From NCBI RefSeq assembly GCF_000090795.2, contig NW_003546496.1, positions 104,458 through 133,886 of the forward strand: a DNA stretch of 29,429 nucleotides. The letters run 5' to 3'. The position numbers and the translations under genes are program-made. Below, piece after piece: positions 8,911-17,410 of this stretch (positions are counted from its first letter, which is position 1; every line of letters begins with the position of its first letter). Origin of the DNA: Amphimedon queenslandica (lineage: Eukaryota; Porifera; Demospongiae; Haplosclerida; Niphatidae). Under the pieces are notes generated by a model that was given only the letters and a program-made list of their open reading frames with translations, was not told the origin of the DNA and did no database searches.

Positions 8911-11900
8911 CTATTATTCAACATGAGAGAGCTAGGGAGGAAGGAATGTCTAATTTTTCTTGCAGCTGAATGGGCAATAAATAATGATTTGAAAATCAAT
9001 TATAGGCCGTTTGTGTACATACATGTACAATGATACCTCAGGTCAGCCTCCTATACTTATCAGTCCTCAATACAGATAGGGATGTCCTTATTTCAGAGGT
9101 ATTTCAGTACTAATATTAAATGTTGTCCTTAGTATATAGAAGTACCATGCAGAGTGAATGTTACTTTGCCGTCTAGTATAGACATTTATTTTATTTATTT
9201 CCTGTTCAAACAGAATCAATCATCCCCCATGCATTGAATGAATAAAATGGCAAATACATTGTAACTCAAATTACTTGATCTTTTACCACAGTATCAGAAT
9301 AAAAACTGATGAACAATAAATTGCTTCTTTTCAATGATTTACAAATCTAATATTATTGGGTCCTATTTTGTTTTACCATTATCATCTTGCACTAAATTAT
9401 TAAATATTTTGCTCTGCAAGGTTAGAATGTCCTTGTATTGAGGTACTATGGTAGTACACTTTATAGTGTCAGTGCAATATGAAAGCCAACTAGTCACTAT
9501 AACTTGGACTGACACCTCAAACGTAGAGTAATACTGAGGTGTCAGTCCAAGTTATAGTGACTAGTTGGCTTTGACAGAATAAGGTGATATTAATACTGAT
9601 GTCCTTATCACAGAGGCACATGTACTTCAGTACTAATATTAAAAGTGTCCTAGTATATAGAGGTGTCATGCAGAGTAAATGTCACTTTACTGTCTAATAT
9701 AGACATTTAGTTCTCTGCTATTCAAACAGGATGAATGAAATGGCAAATACTCAAAACTCACTCTTGCTTTTTCTTTATTTACAAATCTAATATTATCGAG
9801 TTACCATTATCATCATGAACTAAATCATTAAATATTTTGCTCTGCAAGAAGGTTAGAGTGTCCTTGTATTGAGGTGCTGTGGTAGTACACTTTATAGTGT
9901 CAGTGCAATATGAAAGCCAACTAGTCACTATAACTTGGACTGACACCTCAAATGTAGAGTAATGCATAGTAACTCACCATTATGCATTACTCTATGTTTA
10001 AGGTGTCAGTCCAAGTTATAGTGACTAGTTGGCTTTGACAGAATGAGGTGATATTAATACTGATGTCCTTACCACAGAGGCACATGTACTTCAGTACTAA
10101 TATTGAAAGTGTCCTAGTATATAGAGGTATCATGCAGAGTGAATGTCACTTTACTGTCTAATATAGACATTTAGTTCTCTGCTATTCAAACAGGATGAAT
10201 AAAATGGCAAATACTCAAAACTCAATCTTGCTTTTTCTTTATTTATTTCTTTATTTTTTTTCTTTATTTTCTTTATTAAAATTGCTTCTTTTCAATGATT
10301 TACAAATCTAATATTATTGGGTCCTATTTTATTTTACCATTATCATATTGAACTAAATCATTAAATATTTTGCTCTGCAAGAAGGTTAGAATGTCCTTGT
10401 ATTGAGGTACTGTGGTAGTACACTTTATAGTATCAGTGCAGTATGAAAGCCAACTAGTCACTATAACTTGGACTGACACCTCAAATGTAGAGTAATGCAT
10501 AGTAACTCACGATTATGCATTACTCTATGTTTAAGGTGTCAATCCAAGTTATAGTGACTAGTTGGCTTTGACAGAATGAGGTGATATTAATACTGATGTC
10601 CTTATTACAGAGGCACATATACTTCAGTACTAATATTGAAAGTGTCCTGGTATAGAGGTGTCATGCAGAGTGAATGTCACTTTCCCATCTAATATAGACA
10701 TTTAGTTCTCTGCTATTCAAACAAGATGAATAAAATGGCAAATACTCAAAACTCACTCTTGCTTTTTCTTTATTTACAAATCTAATATTATCAAGTCCTA
10801 TTTTATTTTACCATTACCATCTTGAACTAAATCATTAAATATTTTGCTCTGCAAGAAGGTTAAGATGTCCTTGTATTGAGGTACTATGGTAGTACACTTT
10901 ATAGTGTAAGTGCAATATGAAAGCCAACTAGTCACTATAACTTGGACTGACACCTCAAACGTAGAGTAATGTATAGTGAGTTACTGAGGTGTCAGTCCAA
11001 GTTATAGTGCCTAGTTGGCTTTCATATTAGCAACAGAATCAGGTGATGCTAATAAATCTGATTGTTCAGATAGCTTAATTGCTCATAAAATATTAATGAG
11101 CTACATCCTCCAGTATATAAGTTATAACGAGGTGAAAAATAGCATTGAATCATTTTTGAATATCTTGTGAAAAGACGATATAATCAAAAAAGGAAAGGAA
11201 TCACGAAGACTCTTCTACTTTCATTCTTCTGTTTGGTTACTTACTTGACCTGTACTCTGAGGTATGTTAAAACATTACAGCATAAAATTACTTTCTCTCT
11301 TATACATGCAGTGCTAATGTTAATATTCAAAGCTGTACAGATGCTAAGTTCTATCATGGTGATAATCAAAACAAAGAAACACTTGCAGCTAATAGGAGGC
11401 TTTGTGCTGGTATTGCTAAAGCTATAGCTAATATCAGTGACAATGAAGACTACGTGACCTGGCTGGGTGAATATACTCCGGAGAGAGCTGCTAAGGTTAA
11501 GGATTCATTAACAAATATAAAAGATTCTTTGAATGAAAAAGATGTTGGCTATGTCAATAATCATCACCCCTGCCATGGAGAAGCAGCTGCAGCAAGAGTA
11601 AATTATCTGAGGCTTTTTCTCTGTGAGCCTTATTACGGATACCAGCTTGACTGTAGTGGGACTGTGGAGTCTAAGGAATTCACACTGATCAGCTTTTGGG
11701 ATAAAGCCTATGGTGGAGGAATATTTGGAGCTGCTGGGGACGGCCGAAAAGATCCTGAATTTTTCAAAGCTCTAGCCAAGCAACATCCTGATTATGCCAT
11801 TGAGAACTATTACAGCATTGGGTTCTTTTACTGTGCCTCTCAGAAATGATCAGGATGCTTCTAAAGCCAAGAACTGTAGGACTCATGCAACACTATAGGA

Positions 11901-13747
11901 CATGCACAGTTTATTTTGCTACTTTATTTCACATTTTTGGTAGTTAATTATCTTGGCTTAATAATAATAATTATATTCAACAAGAGAAAGCTACTGTACA
12001 TGCATTGTTATAGGGAGGGAGAGATTAGGTGTAATTTTGGTAAAAAAAAATCCTGTACAAAGTTGGCAAGCCAACTAGTCACTATAACTTGGACTGACAT
12101 CTCAACCATACAGTAATTAATGCATAGTCAATACTCTATGGTTGAGGTGTCAGTCCAAGTTATAGTGACTAGTTGGCTTTGACAGAATGAGTTGATATTA
12201 AATTATTAATACTGATGTCCCTATTACAGAGGCACATGTATTTCAGTACTAATATTGAAAGTGTCCTGGTACTGAAAAGCATGCTAAGTGAGCATAAACT
12301 GACAGCAATACAATGATACATACATGTACATGGCTTTTGGAGCAACTTTAAAAATTTATGAAAAAATCCAATTTTGTTTGGAATCTGTCAGTTCAAACTT
12401 TCCACATAGCATAAGTAGATGTATAGGTATGATCTGAAAAATTATAAAAATAAAACTCTCTCCTAGCTATTTTGTACTATATAGTACAGGATGCTATGTC
12501 AAACTCTGGAGCAATTTTAAACAAGATGCTGAGAACTACGCCAAAGCCTGTACAAAACCCTGGGTTGATTGCTAATAGATTATCAATAGATACATATACT
12601 CTAGATGATGGTGCTCACCCAATGTAGTGATATTGTGTTACTTACTGATGATTTTTCTGTCTTGCTCAACATGAGGAGTGAGAGTGAAAAACGAGGATAC
12701 TCCGAAAGGTTTGATAAAATGTCTTCAATCTGAGCTACATCCCTAACCTCAAAGTGCTATGCATAGTTAAAAAAGACACTAAGATAATAATAATAATTTC
12801 AATTAACTAATTCGTCTAACAATGAAGCCACACTAAATAAAATAATGAAAAGATGTAGTATATCACTTACTTCATTTAAAACTTTAATAATGTCACCAAT
12901 AAGAGTACCACTATTACACATAATAGGTTAAAAATGTTGCATATACATGTACATGTACATTACCTTGTCTCAGCTCTCAATAAATGAGGAAGGGACTCCT
13001 TTGGTAGGCTGATCAGTAATCTAATAATAGTAACATCTAATAATAGTAACATACCATACAAGGCAATAAAAAGCAAATCTTCTATCCCTTAACTAGTTTA
13101 TATCTACATGTACATGTACATGACAGTATGACTACATACAGGTTTTCCCCACAGGATTTTGGCATAGTGCTTGACCTTCAGTAAATTTTTAAAGTTACTC
13201 AAAATCAGGTCAAAATCTCTGTACTATAGTACAGGGACTGAATAAATCCAAAAAAATTTAAACTACAGTATATATAGCCTCCCCATCAGTAGTAGTCCTC
13301 ACTTGTATTGATCGAGTGTTCTTCCTTTTCTCTGTCTCCATTCACGAGCTAGTTCCTGTGGGCTGGTCGGGTGATGACACTCTCCTAATCCACCTCCATC
13401 AGGTGACTCACCACTGGCCACTAATGCCACTGGATTCCAAGGTTGCTGACAAGATGAGCCTATGATATCCTCTCGATCCAAGGCTTTGATATGAGAGGCT
13501 TTGACTATATCTCTAAATATAAGGAGGAGTGGCTCGATTTTCGCAAATTTGCATGATAAGAGCTTGTTATTTTTTAAATTATTTTCTATGGTGCTGTTTC
13601 TTAGCTGCAATACCTGAATTCTTCATAAGTTCCAACTCTTTGGTGAATGGCTCTAAATTTGGCGTCATTTTCTCTCTGATATCTCCTGTCTGCTTCCAAA
13701 GCAGAAGCCATTTCCCTCTCTAAAGAGCTGACATTAATATCCGCCAT
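7502..13747 (-). CDS. CCDC103: CCDC103/DNAAF19 dynein arm assembly factor
   Basis: Cytoplasmic/ciliary factor needed to attach and assemble axonemal dynein arms. Exons 13614-13747, 13303-13512, 12964-13020, 12871-12910, 12646-12756 and 7502-7585; phases consistent, 211 residues (vertebrate proteins are about 240). The N-terminus is coiled-coil: LEREMASALEADRRYQREND, then FRAIHQRVGTYEEFRDIVKA, the most conserved block of the family. It continues with SHIKALDRED, a P/G-rich segment, LAREWRQRKGRTLDQYK, and the helical C-terminal domain with LPHLLRAETSGTLIGDIIK, LSEYPRFSLSLLMLSKTEK and LQDLFSKLQATVES. The last intron (7586-12645, 5.06 kb) contains two complete plus-strand genes and a repeat array. 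The stop codon overlaps a minus-strand AATAAA (7501-7506), giving a minimal 3' end. The start is 59 bp from the divergent LIAS start. Confidence 0.92.
7891..7930. repeat. Single arm of the hairpin repeat
   Basis: One arm (AAGCCAACTAGTCACTATAA, continuing to GACACCTCAA) of the inverted repeat found complete at 9482, 9912, 10444, 10918 and 12068. The second arm is missing here. It is preceded by the same TGAGGTACTATGGTAGTACA sequence as the array copies and followed by the gene 8127 promoter. Confidence 0.8.
8032..8039 (+). promoter_or_regulatory. TATA box of nested gene at 8127
   Basis: TATATAAG 88 bp before the end of the 5' leader, in the block CTAGTATATAAGGAGGCAAA. The same block with TATATAAG occurs at 11114 before the paralogue. 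Downstream, AATAGCATTGAATCA is conserved between the two, consistent with a shared start region. Confidence 0.6.
8127..8774 (+). CDS. Secreted M35-like metallopeptidase fold lacking the zinc motif, copy 1
   Basis: Two exons, 8127-8182 and 8237-8774; 197 residues. Signal peptide MKTLLSLFCLVTYLTCALS, so exported. The mature part follows the layout of M35 (deuterolysin / lysine-specific endopeptidase) domains: RRLCAGIDKAIA helix, VTWLGEYTPERADKVKDSF (family pattern 'WFG.y...r...V...f'), ALNQNQIEY, a Cys pair, LGLCEPYYG ('ylC..f'), ESKEFTLITFWDYAYGG where the family has 'TLIHE..H', and IARDHPNIAIIDYYNIGFFY where the family has 'LA..NP..A..NADSHEYF'. HExxH is absent, so catalysis as a zinc peptidase is not expected. 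The 54-nt intron is in frame and stop-free. The gene is nested antisense in the last CCDC103 intron. The family call is by eye and moderate; secretion is well supported. Confidence 0.6.
   Translation: MKTLLSLFCLVTYLTCALRYVKTLLHKNYPFSYCTCSANVNIESCTGATLVGEGEDSDTIVAHRRLCAGIDKAIANIGDNEDFVTWLGEYTPERADKVKDSFKAIKDALNQNQIEYLGNFKGCTNGEAADPVKGRPMLGLCEPYYGFQLDCSGTVESKEFTLITFWDYAYGGGRYGGPGSGEKDPEIFKMIARDHPNIAIIDYYNIGFFYCASQK
8866..8909. repeat. (AAT)n microsatellite
   Basis: About 14 trinucleotide units in the 3' flank of the gene at 8127. The matching place behind the paralogue (about 11960) has only three or four units, so the run expanded after the duplication. Open frames through it (poly-Ile) are artefacts. 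Confidence 0.9.
9482..9574. repeat. Hairpin repeat copy with short loop
   Basis: Arms of about 38 bp (AAGCCAACTAGTCACTATAA... and its reverse complement ...TTATAGTGACTAGTTGGCTT) separated by about 13 bp. Confidence 0.85.
9912..10036. repeat. Hairpin repeat copy, full length
   Basis: Complete palindrome of about 125 bp. Beyond the core arm, the extension GTAGAGTAATGCATAGTAA pairs with TTATGCATTACTCTATG, so the arms reach about 57 bp with a very short loop. Confidence 0.85.
10444..10571. repeat. Hairpin repeat copy, full length
   Basis: Nearly identical to the copy at 9912. One arm change (GTGTCAATCCAAG in place of GTGTCAGTCCAAG) breaks a single base pair. Confidence 0.85.
10918..11026. repeat. 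Hairpin repeat copy next to nested gene 2
   Basis: Arms as in the other copies, with pairing extended outward (AATATGAAAGCC against GGCTTTCATATT). The right arm has GTGCCTAGTT for GTGACTAGTT. It is followed by the AACAGAATCAGGTGATGCTA block that also precedes gene 8127. Confidence 0.85.
11114..11121 (+). promoter_or_regulatory. TATA box of nested gene 2
   Basis: TATATAAG in CCAGTATATAAGTTATAAC, at the position matching the TATA box at 8032. The AATAGCATTGAATCA block follows as in the paralogue, so the promoter looks intact although the start codon is changed. Confidence 0.6.
11203..11849 (+). CDS. Secreted M35-like protein, copy 2, with ACG in place of the start ATG
   Basis: Paralogue of 8127. 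Exons 11203-11261 and 11312-11849; exon 2 has exactly the same length (538 nt) as in copy 1. The codon at the expected start is ACG (GGAATCACGAAGACT against GGAATCATGAAAACT in copy 1), and a TGA lies upstream in frame with no ATG between. The rest is intact: signal peptide core LLLSFFCLVTYLTCTLS, RRLCAGIAKAIA, VTWLGEYTPERAAKVKDSL, LFLCEPYYGYQLDC, EFTLISFWDKAYGG and YAIENYYSIGFFYCASQK. The Cys positions match copy 1. HExxH is again missing. Either the protein is made from ACG, or this is a very young pseudogene, or the base is an assembly error. The unbroken 178-codon second exon favours recent or continuing function. Confidence 0.55.
12068..12181. repeat. Hairpin repeat copy downstream of nested gene 2
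   Basis: Both arms present (AAGCCAACTAGTCACTATAA ... TTATAGTGACTAGTTGGCTT), with inner pairing of CTCAACCATA against CTATGGTTGAG. Followed by a partial array unit to about 12275. Confidence 0.85.
12336..12500. repeat. Single unit of the ~178-bp satellite family
   Basis: Contains AACTTTAAAAATTTATGAAA, GGAATCTGTCAGTTCAAACTT, CATAAGTAGATGTATA, ATCTGAAAAATTATAAAAAT and TACTATATAGTACAGGATGC, in the same order as the tandem units at 22205-22860 and in reverse orientation to those in the LIAS intron. A further degraded fragment (CTGTACTATAGTACAGGGAC) lies near 13220. Confidence 0.6.
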
Positions 13748-13806
13748 CTTTAAAACAAACCCCACCTAAAACCACGCCCATAAATGTAACCACGCCTATA
13801 AACAAA
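13748..13806. promoter_or_regulatory. 59-bp bidirectional promoter between CCDC103 and LIAS
   Basis: The two start codons face away from each other with only 59 bp between them. The spacer contains a direct repeat, AACCACGCCCATAAATGT then AACCACGCCTATAAAC, about 18 bp apart; each copy could be a GC/CACCC-type factor site, and the second carries CTATAAA. Both 5' leaders must be extremely short or overlap the neighbouring coding exon. Confidence 0.65.
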
Positions 13807-16800
13807 ATGGCGTCTTTGAATTATTTATCTCTTCTTCAAAACTCCCTACGCAGCCTCAGAATTCAAAGAGAGGCTTGTATATCTTTGACGAATACGTCCA
13901 TATATCGTTTTAAGTCCACCCTGTCCTCGGATCAGCGTGATCTGATAGCCAACGGGCCCAGTCTTGATGATTTTGTGAGTGGTAACGCTCCCAGCACTCC
14001 AGAAGAGCTTAAGAGGAAAAAGAGACAGCGTCTCCCTTTACCAAACTGGCTGAGAACTGAAGTTCCCAAAGGAAAGAACTTTCATCGCCTCAAGGAGGAT
14101 CTGCGTCGACTAAAGCTTCACACAGTGAGATATTAAAACAATTATTTTGTTCCTTGTGTTGACCACACCTCTTTGCACACCCATTTATGTGTTTAGGTAT
14201 GTGAAGAGGCTCGTTGTCCTAATATTGGAGAATGTTGGGGAGGAGGGGAGCATCAAACGGCCACAGCAACAATAATGGTAATGAAATAATAATAATTGTA
14301 CATGTACATGTATGTGAGATTTGTTTTTTAGCTGTTTTTTAAAAGCATAGACTATAGCCCATGGTTTTTTCCAAAAAATGGCTCCGAAATCATCCCCAGT
14401 TTTTATTACATTTTCTGATACATATTGATGTCCTTATGCTGTGTAAAAAGTTTGAGCCGATTCCGACTTCAAATTTTTGAGTTATGGCCATTTTAGAAAA
14501 TTGGCTGTTTTTTTTGAAAAAATCCCTGTACTATAGCCCATAGTTTTTTCCAAAAAATGGCTCCGAAATTACCTCCTATTTTTATTACATTTTCTGATAC
14601 ATATTGATATCCTTATGCTGTGTAAAAAGTTTGAGCCGATTCCGACTTCAAATTTTTGAATTATGGCCATTTTAGAAAATTGGCTGTTTTCCGAAAAAAT
14701 CCGTGTACTATAGCCCATGGTTTTTTCCAAAAAATGGCTCCGAAATTACCCCCAATTTTTATTGCATTTCCTGATGCATATTGATGTCCTTATGTTGTGT
14801 AAAAAGTTTGAGCCGATTCCGACTTCAAATTTTTGAGTTATGGCCATTTTAGAAAATTGGCTGTTTTCCGAAAAAATCCCTGTACTATAGCCCATAGTTT
14901 TTTCCAAAAAATGGCTCCGAAATTACCCCCAGTTTTTATTACATTTTCTGATACATATTGATGTACTTATGCTATGTAGAAAGTTTGAGTCAATTCCGAC
15001 TTCAAATTTTCAAGTTATGGTCATTTTAAAAATAAGCCATTTTTTGAAAAAAAATCCCTGGGCTATAGCCCATGGTTTTTTCCAAAAAATGGCTCCGAAA
15101 TCACCCCCAGTTTTTATTACATTTTCTGATACATATTGATCAGGGATGGGGCAAGCACTTGAGTGCTTGTGCTTAAAAGTGCTCTAAGCACTTTTCTTCA
15201 AGTGCTTGCAATGCTTTCAAGCACTTAGTCTCATTAAAGCACAAATGCTTGTGCTTGTGCTTCAGCACTTTGCTTTGATAGTGCTTATAAGCACATTTTA
15301 AAGCATTAAGCACTATTTTGAGTTCATAACACAAAGAGTACATAAAGTCTACGTTATTCTAATCTATCACGTGACTATAAAAATACAGCTTTGTAGTAAA
15401 TGTAGTTAGTTAGCATCAACACCAATTAAGAGGTTGTTTGGCTTAGCAAAAAAGATCTTCAGATGAGGAATCAACGTATTTATTAGTAAAACTTTATATA
15501 CATTTCTATTACAGAAATGCTTGAAATAGTGCTTGAAGCACTTTTAAAAGTGCTTGTGCTTGTGCTTAAGCACTTTAATCACAGAAGCCCTTAAAAAATG
15601 GTTATGCTTTAAGCACTTTTCAAAGTGCTTGTGCTTGTGCTTAAGCATTTGGGTCAGTGCTTGACCCCAACCCTGATATTGATGTACTTATGCTGTGTAG
15701 AAAGTTTGAGCTGATTCCGACTTCAAATTTTTGAGTTATGGCCATTTTTAATAGTAATAAGATACATGTACATGTATAATGATTACAAAATTTACAGTCT
15801 TTTTGTAATTTTTGCTGTGTATGTTATTAGGTACTTGGTGATCAGTGCACTCGTGGGTGTAGGTTCTGTTCTGTAAAGACTTCAAAAGCTCCTCCTCCTC
15901 CTGATCCAAATGAACCGGTCAACACAGCAGCTGCCATCGCCTCATGGGGACTGGACTATGTAGTACTGACTTCTGTTGATAGAGACGGTGAGGGAGGAAG
16001 AGAGGGAAAGAGAGAGGGAAGAAAATTAGAGAATTAGTTAATGTGCATGTATGTACATGTGCATGGGTCTTTGTTTTACATATACGCATATCTTTTTACT
16101 TTAAATGTATATGTATTTTATGTAGACATGCCTGATGGAGGTGCAGAGCATTTTGCTGAAACTGTTCGTCAAATTAAAAAGAGGTTAGCTATATGTTTTA
16201 ATTGACCTGCAGATTCAGCTCCTATTTCTTGTTTTTTTAGAAACTCGTCAATTCTAGTCGAGTGCCTCACTCCTGACTTCAGAGGTGATTTGAAAGGAGT
16301 TGAAACTGTTGCTCTCTCTGGACTTGATGTGTATGCTCACAACATTGAGACTGTACAGGAACTCCAATGGTAACTAAACCACACCCACTCATTCCAGCTG
16401 GTTCAATAACTATGCATGTATAGACTACTGTAAATCTATTAATAATTGCTATCCATTTTTGATTATTATTTTTATGATTGTCAATGTGCAATCGGTTACC
16501 TTAGTTGTAAAAAAGGTTGTTAAATTATTTGGGTTTGCAGTATCATAATTTTAAACAGTTAGGGTTTTACATTATTCCTTACTCTTCTAAGGTTGGTTCG
16601 TGATCCTCGTGCTAACTACAAGCAGAGTCTTTCTGTCCTGGAACATGCTAAGACTGTTAAGAGTGACCTCGTGACCAAGAGCTCTATAATGCTAGGAATG
16701 GGTGAGACTGACTCTCAAGTACTCCAAGCACTAAAAGGTGATCATTATAACTGTATAATGTTCAAGAAACATTTTAAGTGACTGTTATAAGAGTTACCAT

Positions 16801-17166
16801 TAATTATTTTCTCTATTGTAATGTGTAGATCTTCAAAGTTCTGGTGTTGAGTGTGTTACATTAGGACAATACATGCAGCCAACGAAATGGCATTTGAAAG
16901 TAAGAACCCTTACTCCAGCAATCTTGTGTGAATACATGTACATACTTGTACATAATATACCCACATACAATGTATGTACATTATAGGTAAAGGAGTATGT
17001 GACGCCTGAAAAGTTTAAGTTCTGGGAGACGGTTGGTAACAAGATGGGTTTCCTCTACACTGCCAGTGGTCCTCTGGTTAGGTCCTCTTATAAAGCCGGA
17101 GAGTTCTTTCTAAAGACAGTACTGAGGGAGAGGCAAGGCAAAACAGCAGCTGATAATGTGCAGTGA
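13807..17166 (+). CDS. LIAS: Lipoyl synthase, mitochondrial
   Basis: Radical-SAM enzyme of the mitochondrial matrix that inserts two sulfur atoms into octanoyl-carrier protein or lipoyl domains to make lipoate. Exons 13807-14124, 14197-14277, 15831-15987, 16126-16183, 16241-16369, 16592-16737, 16829-16899 and 16987-17166; phases consistent, 379 residues (usual about 370). The Ser/Arg-rich N-terminus ([14 protein letters not shown]...YRFKS) fits a mitochondrial presequence. The auxiliary cluster motif [12 protein letters not shown] (CX4CX5C) ends exon 2's part, the radical-SAM motif CTRGCRFC (CX3CX2C) opens exon 3, then [45 protein letters not shown], and the C-terminal RSSY, which supplies the serine ligand of the auxiliary cluster. 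The second intron (1.55 kb) holds satellite DNA and an hAT-type element. Poly(A) signals at 17395 and 17403. Confidence 0.96.
14350..15140. repeat. ~178-bp satellite, tandem monomers in LIAS intron 2
   Basis: Monomers begin at about 14351, 14530, 14707, 14884 and 15062 with CTATAGCCCATGGTTTTTTC, then AAATGGCTCCGAAAT, TTTTTATTACATTTTCTGAT, CATATTGATGTCCTTATGCT, AAAAAGTTTGAGCCGATTCC and TTTTTGAGTTATGGCCATTT. The period is 177-179 bp. The last monomer is split by the element at 15141 and resumes at 15676-15750. Confidence 0.9.
15141..15675. mobile_element. Non-autonomous hAT-type DNA transposon, 535 bp
   Basis: Flanked by a perfect 8-bp duplication, ATATTGAT at 15133-15140 and 15676-15683. Terminal inverted repeats: left CAGGGATGGGGCAAGCACTT, right (reverse complement) CAGGGTTGGGGTCAAGCACT. 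The CAGGG(A/T)TGGG start and 8-bp duplication are typical of hAT elements. No coding capacity. Both subterminal regions are packed with the hexamer AGTGCT/AGCACT in both orientations (for example CAAAGTGCTTGTGCTTGTGC), the kind of clustered subterminal sites that hAT transposases bind. Confidence 0.88.
15684..15750. repeat. Remainder of the interrupted satellite monomer
   Basis: Continues the fifth monomer exactly where it was broken by the hAT-type insertion (GTACTTATGCTGTGTAGAAA ... TTTTTGAGTTATGGCCATTT), then the tract ends 80 bp before LIAS exon 3. Confidence 0.85.
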
Positions 17167-17410
17167 CTTTAAATGAAATATTTTATTTTTTAATGCAATC
17201 TGGTACACAGCATTCTTTCTATTTCATTCATAATAATTATTATTATTATTACTGGTTATTCAATGATTGTATCATTATTATGCATTGTAGTTATGTGTAC
17301 ATAGTATTATGTATTATTATTATTATTATTGTTATTATTATTGTATTATTTATTGTTAACTGCTGATGTATGTTAGCCTTTGAATGGAATCCTAAATAAA
17401 AGAATAAAAT
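17167..17410. other. Convergent 3' region of LIAS and the CSPP1-like gene
   Basis: AT-rich with ATT/TTA trinucleotide runs (17228-17250 and 17310-17345). LIAS AATAAA signals lie at 17395 and 17403; a minus-strand AATAAA for the opposite gene lies at 17349-17354. The two transcripts therefore probably overlap tail to tail. No gene seen. Confidence 0.6.

Larger units (their letters stand above)
9043..11030. repeat. Tandem array of ~430-530-bp units each ending in a hairpin
   Basis: Four successive units share GATGTCCTTAT, CAGAGGCACATGTACTTCAG, AGTGTCCTAGTATATAGAGG, a TCATGCAGAGTGAATGTCAC stretch, ATATAGACATTTAGTTCTCT, AAATATTTTGCTCTGCAAG, TGGTAGTACACTTTATAGT and then the inverted repeat. Spacing between successive hairpins is about 431, 532 and 476 bp; differences come from a T-rich insertion near 10240 and small deletions. 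Partial units lie at 7838-7930 and 12205-12275, flanking the two nested genes. I see no coding potential. The array fills most of the gap between the two paralogues and was probably amplified along with them. Confidence 0.8.

Noticed and set aside
8784-9033. Frames rich in poly-Ile on both strands
   Set aside because: Translation of the AAT microsatellite.
9779-9967. Minus-strand frame across a hairpin unit
   Set aside because: Starts inside repeat DNA that recurs elsewhere with stops; no coding character.
14350-15140. Regular repeats that might suggest a CRISPR array
   Set aside because: Monomers are about 178 bp and fully contiguous with no unique spacers; this is an intronic satellite in a eukaryote.
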